From contig DASSKW010000038.1 in the NCBI GenBank assembly GCA_035690065.1, positions 1 through 35,217 of the forward strand: DNA of 35,217 nucleotides. The letters run 5' to 3'. Positions within the stretch are counted from its first letter, which is position 1; every line of letters begins with the position of its first letter. This document shows positions 13,687 to 20,383 of this stretch, one piece after another. A program made the position numbers and the translations under genes. Below the pieces are notes generated by a model. It had not been told where the DNA came from. It worked only from the letters and a program-made list of their open reading frames with translations, and made no database searches. The stretch comes from DASSKW01 sp035690065 (GTDB taxonomy: Bacteria > Pseudomonadota > Gammaproteobacteria > Natronospirales > REEB76).

Positions 13687-15468
13687 TCAGGTTCGGGGTT
13701 TCGGTTTGCGTTTTTTCTTGCCCTTGCGTGCCACAGACGGCCGGTCCGGCCGTGGAGCATGTTGAGGCTCTATCGCGACGCCTCCAGCGTCCAGCCGTGA
13801 CAGATTGAGTGGCCGCCCGGCGACCCGGGTTTTCTTAAGATCGTTGAAGATCGCCTTGGGCATACCGTCCGGCAGGTCCACACTGCTGTAATCATCGAAG
13901 ATATTGATGCGTCCGATGTGCTGGCTGTCGAGCCCGGCTTCGTTGGCAATAGCGCCGACGATGTTGCCGGGTTTGACGCCGTGGACGTGTCCTACATCCA
14001 GTCGGTAACGCACCATGCCAGGTTCCGGTCCCTGATCGGCGCGCACCGGTTTGCGTGCACGGAAATCGTCCGATCGTTCGCCGCGTTCAGTACGCGGATT
14101 CCGTGACGGACGTTCCGGGGACTCCACGACATTTTCCAGCAACAACGGGTTGTCACCCTGGACCAGCTTCGCCAGTGCTGCGGCGATCTCGGTCGTCGGG
14201 ATATCGTGTTCCTGCTGGTAAGCATCGATGAGTTTCTGATAAAGCTCCAGTCCGCCACCAGCCAACGTGTTGGTGATCTTCTGATGGAAGCGGGCGATAC
14301 GCTGGTCGTTGATGATCTCGGTACTCGGCAGTTTCATCCGGGTGATGGGTTGGCGCGTGGCGCGTTCGATCATGCGCAGCATATTCTGTTCGCGCGGGGC
14401 GACGAACAGGATGGCTTCACCGCTGCGGCCGGCACGACCGGTGCGGCCGATGCGATGTACATAGGCTTCGGTGTCGTAAGGGATATCGTAGTTCACGACA
14501 TGGCTGATGCGTTCGACATCGAGGCCGCGCGCCGCCACGTCGGTGGCCACCACGATATCGATCGCACCGCTTTTGAGTTGCTGTACAGTGCGCTCGCGCA
14601 ATTTCTGTTGCACGTCGCCGTTCAGTGCGGCTACCGAGTAGCCGCGTGCTTCAAGTCTGCTGGCCAGTTCCAGGGTTGCGGTCTTGGTACGCACGAACAC
14701 CAGCATGGCATCGAAATCTTCCGCTTCGAGGATCCGGGTCAGCGCATCCAGTTTGTGGGTGCCGCTGACCAGCCAGTAACGTTGCCGGATGGTATCGGCA
14801 GTGGTGGTCGCAACTTCGATGCGGACTTCCTGCGGATCGCGCAGGTATTTCTGTGCGATACGTTTGATGACCGCCGGCAGGGTGGCGGAGAACAAGGCGA
14901 TCTGTCGTTCCGGTGGCGTCTGTTCCAGGATCCATTCGACATCGTCGATGAAGCCCATGCGCAACATCTCATCGGCTTCATCCAGTACCAGGCTGCTTAA
15001 TCCTCCCAGCTGCAAGGTGCCGCGCCGCATGTGGTCCATGACGCGGCCCGGTGTGCCGACGATGACATGCGCACCGCGCTTGAGTTGTTGCAGTTGCCCG
15101 CGATAATCCTGCCCGCCATAGATGGGCAATACATGGAAGCCTTTGAGATGTGCGGCATAACGCTGGAACGCTTCCGCGACCTGGATCGCGAGCTCACGCG
15201 TCGGCGTGAGCACCAGTACTTGTGGCGCGGCTAGTTTCAGATCGAGCCGCGATAACAGCGGCAGGGCGAACGCGGCTGTCTTGCCGGTGCCGGTCTGGGC
15301 CTGGCCTAGTACATCGGTCCCGGCGAGGAGATGCGGGATGGTACGGGCCTGGATCGGGGAGGGGGTCTCGTAGCCCACGTCCTGCAGGGCTTTCAGCAAC
15401 GCCGGGTCGAGGCCCAGGTCGCGGAACGCAGGTCCGGGGCGGGCAGCAGCGGTTTCGGATTTGTTCAT
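13687..15468 (-). CDS. deaD: DEAD-box ATP-dependent RNA helicase (DeaD/CsdA type)
   Basis: 593 residues with every DEAD-box motif in order: Q motif (YETPSPIQARTIP), motif I AQTGTGKT, Ia PTRELAIQ, Ib TPGR, II DEAD, III SAT, IV LVFVRTKT, V ARGLDVERISHVVNYDIP and VI HRIGRTGRAGR. A linker with charged repeats leads to a DbpA-like RNA-binding domain (VRYRLDVGHVHGVKPGNIVGAI to GRPLNLSRLDAG, about residues 480-565) and a Lys/Arg-rich tail. This is the layout of CsdA/DeaD, which helps ribosome assembly and mRNA unwinding at low temperature. The shorter C-terminus and single domain leave some room for another DEAD-box paralog. The start ATG 15468 matches family N-termini; a long AT-richer leader could carry cold-shock control but is not proven. 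Confidence 0.93.
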   Translation of the reverse strand: MNKSETAAARPGPAFRDLGLDPALLKALQDVGYETPSPIQARTIPHLLAGTDVLGQAQTGTGKTAAFALPLLSRLDLKLAAPQVLVLTPTRELAIQVAEAFQRYAAHLKGFHVLPIYGGQDYRGQLQQLKRGAHVIVGTPGRVMDHMRRGTLQLGGLSSLVLDEADEMLRMGFIDDVEWILEQTPPERQIALFSATLPAVIKRIAQKYLRDPQEVRIEVATTTADTIRQRYWLVSGTHKLDALTRILEAEDFDAMLVFVRTKTATLELASRLEARGYSVAALNGDVQQKLRERTVQQLKSGAIDIVVATDVAARGLDVERISHVVNYDIPYDTEAYVHRIGRTGRAGRSGEAILFVAPREQNMLRMIERATRQPITRMKLPSTEIINDQRIARFHQKITNTLAGGGLELYQKLIDAYQQEHDIPTTEIAAALAKLVQGDNPLLLENVVESPERPSRNPRTERGERSDDFRARKPVRADQGPEPGMVRYRLDVGHVHGVKPGNIVGAIANEAGLDSQHIGRINIFDDYSSVDLPDGMPKAIFNDLKKTRVAGRPLNLSRLDAGGVAIEPQHAPRPDRPSVARKGKKKRKPKPRT

Positions 15469-15558
15469 TGAAATTCAACAGGGAGCAGGTGAGCCGCAAG
15501 CATAGCCCTGATATCGGCGCTTGGCGATGCCGGCACGTCCCTGTGCCGTAACCCGGGT

Positions 15559-15666
15559 TCAGAAATTCCGGCTTTCCTTTTTGGCTTTCTTTTCGGCGCG
15601 TTTTTCCTTGAGGGTCTTTTCAGACTTTTTCCTGGTTTCCTTTTTCCGATCCATGCCTTTACTCAT
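15559..15666 (-). CDS. 35-residue Lys-rich conserved miniprotein
   Basis: A short minus-strand frame starts at ATG 15666 and stops at TGA 15561-15559. It begins MSKGMDRKKETRKKSEKTL and ends in an alternating Lys/Ala/Glu run. GAGAGG sits 7 nt before the ATG, a good ribosome binding site. Small proteins starting MSKGMD/N and rich in KK and EKRAEKKAKK are recurrent in proteobacterial genomes and usually have no assigned function. The strong net positive charge suggests RNA, ribosome or nucleic-acid contact, which is inference only. It lies 90 nt upstream of the DEAD-box helicase on the same strand and might share its transcript. A plus-strand Phe-rich frame over the same bases is its shadow. Confidence 0.7.
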   Translation of the reverse strand: MSKGMDRKKETRKKSEKTLKEKRAEKKAKKESRNF

Positions 15667-15761
15667 AAACGAACCTCTCATGGTGGTGGCTGATGGTTGT
15701 TGAGCCGACAGGCAAATGATAGCCTGAATTTCAGTCGCCGTTACCGGCTTTGGAACCGCCC

Positions 15762-16034
15762 ATGCCGAACCCGGACCAAGCTTATTTCGTGTATCTGCTG
15801 GAATGTAACGGCAGCCGTATCTATACCGGTATCACCACTGACGTATCCCGTCGTATGGACGAACACCGCCGCAGCCGCCGGGGTGCGAAGTTCACACGCG
15901 CCAACCCGCCGTTGAGATTGCTGGCAGCCATCCAGGTCCAGGGGCGGTCCGAGGCCTCGAAACTGGAGGCTGCATTGAAGCGCTTGTCGAGATCGCAAAA
16001 ACTGCGATGGGCCGCACAGCACCCGGCCGTATGA
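15762..16034 (+). CDS. GIY-YIG domain protein (YhbQ/UPF0213 family)
   Basis: A 90-residue stand-alone GIY-YIG nuclease-fold protein. It contains YFVYLLECNGSRIYTGITTDVSRRMDEH, with the VYLL and YTGIT strands (the GIY-YIG equivalent), the Arg of VSRRMDEH, and a C-terminal Glu in the EASKLEAALKRLSR helix. It is the typical size of YhbQ-like UPF0213 proteins, whose cellular role (DNA repair or structure-specific cleavage) is only partly known. The frame is open from TTG 15750, but ATG 15762 fits family starts. It ends 15 nt before the GMC oxidoreductase start, so the two may be co-transcribed although they are functionally unrelated. Confidence 0.88.
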   Translation: MPNPDQAYFVYLLECNGSRIYTGITTDVSRRMDEHRRSRRGAKFTRANPPLRLLAAIQVQGRSEASKLEAALKRLSRSQKLRWAAQHPAV

Positions 16035-16049
16035 CGGCTATGTAACCAG

Positions 16050-17666
16050 ATGGCGATAGCATCGCGAAGTCACGTACAGGAGTTCGATTACGTCATCGTG
16101 GGCGGTGGCTCGGCAGGCTGTGTACTGGCCAGCCGGCTGTCGGAAGATCCCGCAGTCAAAGTCTGTCTGCTGGAAGCCGGTGGTAAAGGCGATAGCTGGA
16201 TGGTCCGGATCCCGTTGGGGATGGTCGTGACGGTACCGGCGCCCTTTATGAATTGGGGTTTCCGTAGCACGCCGCAGGCGGCACTCAACGGCCGGTGTCT
16301 GTATCAACCGCGCGGCCGGGTGCTGGGCGGCTCCAGCGCCATCAACGCGATGATCTACACGCGCGGGCATCGTGCCGATTACGATGCCTGGGCAGCGGCC
16401 GGTAATCCCGGCTGGTCCTACGCGGAGGTGTTGCCGTATTTCAGGCGCGCCGAGTGCAACACGACGTTGCATGACGAATACCACGGTAGCGATGGTCCAT
16501 TACAGGTAAGCGATTCGCGTACCGACAATCCCATGCAGCAGTTGTTTCTGGAGGCGGCAAAACAAGCCGGCTTTCCCGTCAATCCCGATTTCAACGGCGC
16601 GCGACACGAAGGGGTGGGGGTATATCAGGTCACGCAACAGGATGGTGAACGTTGCAGCGCAGCGCGTGCCTATCTGCAACCGCACCTGCAGCGTCCGAAC
16701 CTGCGTGTGATCACCGGCGCGCATGCACAGAGAATACTGTTTGATGGGAAACGCGCGAGTGGGGTCGAATATCGACACGCCGGTATCGTCAAGACCATAG
16801 CCGCCCGTGCAGAAGTGATCCTCAGCGCCGGCGTGTTCCAGTCGCCACAGTTATTGATGCTGTCCGGTATCGGCGATACTGCAGAGCTTCGCTCGCTCGG
16901 TATCGATGTCGTGCAACATCTGCCGGGAGTTGGGCACAATCTGCAGGATCACCTGGATTACACGTTGATCTGGCGCGCCAACAGTCTGGATTTGATGGGC
17001 GGTTCACCACGCGGCATGGTGCGATTGCTGCGCGAGATCGGCCGTTATCGTCGTGCACGCCGTGGCATGTTGTGTACCAACGTAGCGGAGGCGGGCGGAT
17101 TCCTGAAGACTGATCCAGCACTCTCATTGCCGGATGTGCAACTGCATTTCTGTACTGCTGTCGTCCACAATCACGGCCGCACCTTGCAGCATCTGTGGCA
17201 TGGTTATTCGTTACACGTCTGTCAGTTGCGTCCCCGAAGCCGCGGCCGCGTAGCGATTGCCAGTTGTGATCCCCGGGTGCCGCCGTCCATCGATCCGAAG
17301 TACCTGGGTCATATCGATGACATGCAGACCATGCTTGCCGGCTTCAGATTGGCGCGTCGCATCGTCGAAGCACCGGCATTCGCACCTTACCGCACCCGGG
17401 AACTCTTCACCTCGGAGGTGCACAGCGACGAAGAAGTCTGTGATGCGATCCGGGCCCGTGCCGAAACCATCTACCACCCGGTCGGTACCTGCCGGATGGG
17501 CAATGATCAGGCAGCGGTGGTGGATCCGGAATTGAAAGTGATCGGTATGCAGGGCTTACGCGTGGTGGATGCATCGATCATGCCCAGCCTGATCGGAGGC
17601 AACACCAATGCGCCTACTATCATGATCGCCGAGAAGGCCGCAGATATGATCCGTTCCGGTATCTGA
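16050..17666 (+). CDS. GMC family FAD-dependent oxidoreductase (choline dehydrogenase-like)
   Basis: 538 residues, the usual size. The N-terminal FAD-binding motif DYVIVGGGSAGCVLASRLSED with the acid LLEAGG, the GMC signature GRVLGGSSAINAMIYTRGHRADYDAWA, the second signature near VILSAGVFQSPQLLMLSGIG, and the C-terminal active-site segments YHPVGTCRMG (His) and IGGNTNAPTIMIAEKAADMI (Asn) are all present. Members oxidise alcohols such as choline, aliphatic or aromatic alcohols and polyethylene glycol to aldehydes using FAD. BetA-type choline oxidation cannot be told from alcohol oxidation here, and no betB or betI neighbour is seen. ATG 16050 is the only start that leaves the FAD motif near the N-terminus. 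Confidence 0.92.
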   Translation: MAIASRSHVQEFDYVIVGGGSAGCVLASRLSEDPAVKVCLLEAGGKGDSWMVRIPLGMVVTVPAPFMNWGFRSTPQAALNGRCLYQPRGRVLGGSSAINAMIYTRGHRADYDAWAAAGNPGWSYAEVLPYFRRAECNTTLHDEYHGSDGPLQVSDSRTDNPMQQLFLEAAKQAGFPVNPDFNGARHEGVGVYQVTQQDGERCSAARAYLQPHLQRPNLRVITGAHAQRILFDGKRASGVEYRHAGIVKTIAARAEVILSAGVFQSPQLLMLSGIGDTAELRSLGIDVVQHLPGVGHNLQDHLDYTLIWRANSLDLMGGSPRGMVRLLREIGRYRRARRGMLCTNVAEAGGFLKTDPALSLPDVQLHFCTAVVHNHGRTLQHLWHGYSLHVCQLRPRSRGRVAIASCDPRVPPSIDPKYLGHIDDMQTMLAGFRLARRIVEAPAFAPYRTRELFTSEVHSDEEVCDAIRARAETIYHPVGTCRMGNDQAAVVDPELKVIGMQGLRVVDASIMPSLIGGNTNAPTIMIAEKAADMIRSGI

Positions 17667-17684
17667 TCCAGAGGCGTTAAAGAA

Positions 17685-17707
17685 GGGCGCCGCATTGCGC
17701 GGCGCCC
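17685..17707. terminator. hairpin terminator between converging genes
   Basis: GGGCGCCGC (17685-17693) pairs with GCGGCGCCC (17699-17707) in nine perfect base pairs with a 5-nt loop. On the minus strand it is followed by TTCTTTAA, so it best terminates the 550-residue orphan gene. On the plus strand it lacks a T-tract but may still stop transcription of the GMC gene. Confidence 0.7.
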
Positions 17708-17734
17708 CAATCCGGTCCACTTGCCGATACCCCA

Positions 17735-19387
17735 TCAATAGAATGGATAACCTGGCAGATACGCCGTGCTGGCATATGTTCCGAGTGATTGTGGGATGCT
17801 CAGGATATAGAGTTGTCCGGCATTCGGATCGATGGAAATGATCGAATTACCAGCCGGTTCCGACACGTTACCGAAGCTGGTCGGATCCCAGCCGTACGCG
17901 TATATCGAACAGGCATCGCTTGGCAGACCGCTGATCGATGTCTGGCCGAAAGTTGCGGGATCGATCGCGACCACCGTGCCGCCGCTACAACTGGTGCTAT
18001 TGGGTGTGAAGAGATACACCACCTGACGGTCTATATTCGGGTTGTCGCCTAGACGGAAGCCACCCCAGATATCGTCGATTCGACGAGAACCTGCATAGTT
18101 GGCGACGCTGGTACCGTCACCGTTACGCACCAATACCGTGAAGGTCACGGGCCCGGAGTCCGGATAATTAAAGTCGTCGATCCAGGCATGGCCATCGATG
18201 ATGTAGGTTGCCGAAGGAAAATTATTCGCATCACCACTGGCCATGATCGCCGGTACCTGATTGGCGGCACCAGCTTCAGCGACACCGATGACCCGGTTGA
18301 AGCCGGTGACGGGCGAGTATTCATTGACGACCACATGTCCGGCTGAAACCTGTTCGCCTGCTAATGAGCCGCATTCATTTCCGGAAGCATCTGTATAGAG
18401 CGCGACAGCACTGCCACTCACCAGACTGGCGCGATAGACGCTATATCCGGTATCGGTCGCTTCGGCAAAGGCGAAGAAATCGTTGCTGGCATCGATCACA
18501 GTGCCACCGATTCCACCATTCGATGTGCAGAGGGCCCCCACCGCATAGCTGTAGCTTCCGATCGAATCTGCTCCGCTGGTCGTCATCCGATAGACCGTAT
18601 TGGTGATCGTAGTACCGTCATTATGAGATACCGATATGAATACCGTCGAACCGTGGTTGCCTAGCAGGCTTACTTTATCCTCGCTGGTCAGACCGGTCAG
18701 CAAGTTCGACTGGAAATTAAAATTTGCATCGTCCAATTCGATACTGCTGCCATTATCGACCACCCAACCTTGGAATGAGCCATCTGCCAAAGTAGAGAAT
18801 GCAGTCAGCACGTTCCAGCCGTTCGGTTCGACGACCGGTGTAGTATTCTTGTTGGCGCTGGCCGGGATCAGCCAGCTTTGTGTGCCGACACCGGTCGTGC
18901 AATCGCCACTGCCGGAAGGAATCACGATGGCTTGCAGGTACGATGAAGCTTTCTGGTACGATGCGCCATCAAGTGCTGTCAGGGTGCACAGTTGGGTATA
19001 GGTCCCGTTGGAGAATTGCTTGGGAACTCCCGGAGTTTTGAGATTTTCTGAATACAGTACCCCACCCAAACCATACACCAGCAGCCTGGGTGAAACTTTC
19101 AGAGCCTCCTGTTTGACAGTGTCGTAATTCCAGATATCGAATGTCGCGATATTGCTGCTAGAGATGCCATCCAGCGGCTGATTGGTCAGTTGGATGATCG
19201 GGTCGGTAGGAGTCTGGGCCTTCACCAGCCAGATTCCCTGGGACGGACCGCTGTTGCTATAGATAGTGATAGGTTGATAGTACGGCCTGGCATTGGCGAA
19301 TTTGTTCCTGGCGTCTGCATTGTGCAAGCAACACATCGCCGCCAATGTGACCGACGCGCAAGTAAACCAGAATTTCTTGGTGTTCAC
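17735..19387 (-). CDS. secreted 550-residue protein of unknown function
   Basis: I do not recognise a family. It has a clear Sec signal peptide (MNTKKFWFTCASVTLAAMCCLHNADA). The mature part is rich in Ser, Thr, Gly, Asn and Asp with short alternating strands (for example GIWLVKAQ, NSIISIDPNAGQLYILSI), suggesting an all-beta, propeller-like fold of TolB or YVTN type. Six mature cysteines fall in three sequential pairs (QLC/GDC, ALC/NEC, TSC/DAC), compatible with three disulfides and an extracytoplasmic location. It ends with an aromatic YLPGYPFY. The start is GTG 19387 with GGGG 8 nt upstream. It is monocistronic, convergent with the GMC gene, and its base composition looks less GC-rich than its neighbours, which may reflect acquisition or Ser/Thr/Asn usage. 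Confidence 0.75.
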   Translation of the reverse strand: MNTKKFWFTCASVTLAAMCCLHNADARNKFANARPYYQPITIYSNSGPSQGIWLVKAQTPTDPIIQLTNQPLDGISSSNIATFDIWNYDTVKQEALKVSPRLLVYGLGGVLYSENLKTPGVPKQFSNGTYTQLCTLTALDGASYQKASSYLQAIVIPSGSGDCTTGVGTQSWLIPASANKNTTPVVEPNGWNVLTAFSTLADGSFQGWVVDNGSSIELDDANFNFQSNLLTGLTSEDKVSLLGNHGSTVFISVSHNDGTTITNTVYRMTTSGADSIGSYSYAVGALCTSNGGIGGTVIDASNDFFAFAEATDTGYSVYRASLVSGSAVALYTDASGNECGSLAGEQVSAGHVVVNEYSPVTGFNRVIGVAEAGAANQVPAIMASGDANNFPSATYIIDGHAWIDDFNYPDSGPVTFTVLVRNGDGTSVANYAGSRRIDDIWGGFRLGDNPNIDRQVVYLFTPNSTSCSGGTVVAIDPATFGQTSISGLPSDACSIYAYGWDPTSFGNVSEPAGNSIISIDPNAGQLYILSIPQSLGTYASTAYLPGYPFY

Positions 19388-19705
19388 GATTGATACCCCA
19401 TGTATTTAGTGCACGATCCATATATCAGAACCAGCAAACGCCACCATTCAGGTATGGGTGGCATGGCGGTTCTGTCATTCGCATGATTAAGCCTGACCCA
19501 AGGTTGCTTGGATTTGCGATTTTATTCCCCGAGCAGGCAAGCTTAAGCTTAGCAGAGGGCGGATGGCTTGCAAGGACGGGGATGAGTGCTTATTCCTGCT
19601 GAGTCACGTATTATCTGGGCGGATTTGTCATAACTGATTCGGCTCCGAGTGGCCACGGTCAGGTCGGGAGTGATAGTCCGGTGCTGTTTTTTACGGGAGA
19701 GATGG
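19388..19705. other. intergenic stretch upstream of two divergent genes
   Basis: 318 nt between the secreted orphan (-) and the cupredoxin-kinase operon (+); it should hold the promoters of both. A GCCACCAT/ATGGGTGGC hairpin with one bulge lies at 19440-19462, a self-complementary AAGCTTAAGCTT lies near 19540-19551, and GGGAGAG just before 19706 is the ribosome binding site of the cupredoxin gene. No convincing sigma-70 pair or riboswitch was identified, and the small frames here lack start signals. Confidence 0.4.
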
Positions 19706-20380
19706 ATGGCAAGTAAATGGGCCGGCATCGCAGCCGTAGCGGGACTGTTGCTCAGTTTCGGAGTCCGAGCGGGTGGTTTGAGTGGACAGGTCGCGCTGGT
19801 CGACTCTACCGGCGGCGCCGAACAGAACGACATCACCGATGCGTTTGTGTTCTTCAAGCCTGATGCGCCGTTACCGATGCATATGCCGATCGATAAGGCC
19901 ACGATGTTGATGCAGGACAAGACTCTGCATCCGCATGTGCTGGCTGTCACGGTAGGCTCGACCGTCAATTTCCCTAACGATGACCCAATCCTGCATAACG
20001 TATTTTCTACCTCGCCCGGCGACCAGTTCGATCTCGGGCTGTACCGCAACGGCGTCAGCAAATCAGCGACTTTCAATCACGGCGGGTTGGTGCGGGTGTT
20101 CTGTAACGTCCACCGGGAGATGTACGGGTATATCCTGGTGTTGGATACCCCCTATTTCGTGCGCGTGCAGCCAGACGGTCATTTTGATTTACGCGGGTTG
20201 CCCGCAGGTCCCGGTGAATTGGTGGTCTGGCATCCGCGAACCCCGGTATGGCGTGAGCATGTCGCCGCTCTGAATGCGGCGCCGTTCGATATCAAACTCC
20301 GTGTCGTCAGAACCGGCATCCCTGCTCACTTCAACAAGTTCGGAAAACCATACAAGAATCGCCCGGATTCAGGGTATTGA
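19706..20380 (+). CDS. periplasmic cupredoxin-like protein (methylamine-utilization-protein type)
   Basis: A 224-residue exported protein. The signal peptide ends near VRAGG at about residue 24. A plastocyanin-like fold follows with a complete type 1 copper ligand set: His97 in ILHNVFS, and Cys133, His136 and Met139 in RVFCNVHREM. A C-terminal segment (PYFVRVQPDGHFDLRGLPAGPGELVVWHPRTP) resembles a carboxypeptidase-regulatory beta-sandwich. Genomes often label such proteins methylamine utilization protein, although no mau genes are present here. The start ATG 19706 has GGGAG 6 nt upstream; an upstream in-frame extension would place residues before the signal peptide and is rejected. It is the first gene of a tight three-gene operon; the kinase starts 3 nt after its stop. 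It probably carries electrons or senses copper or redox state in the periplasm. Confidence 0.85.
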   Translation: MASKWAGIAAVAGLLLSFGVRAGGLSGQVALVDSTGGAEQNDITDAFVFFKPDAPLPMHMPIDKATMLMQDKTLHPHVLAVTVGSTVNFPNDDPILHNVFSTSPGDQFDLGLYRNGVSKSATFNHGGLVRVFCNVHREMYGYILVLDTPYFVRVQPDGHFDLRGLPAGPGELVVWHPRTPVWREHVAALNAAPFDIKLRVVRTGIPAHFNKFGKPYKNRPDSGY

Positions 20381-20383
20381 ACC

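Noticed and set aside
19390..19602. 70-residue plus-strand frame upstream of the cupredoxin gene
   Set aside because: No ribosome binding site, no recognisable motif, and it overlaps the expected promoter region of two divergent genes.
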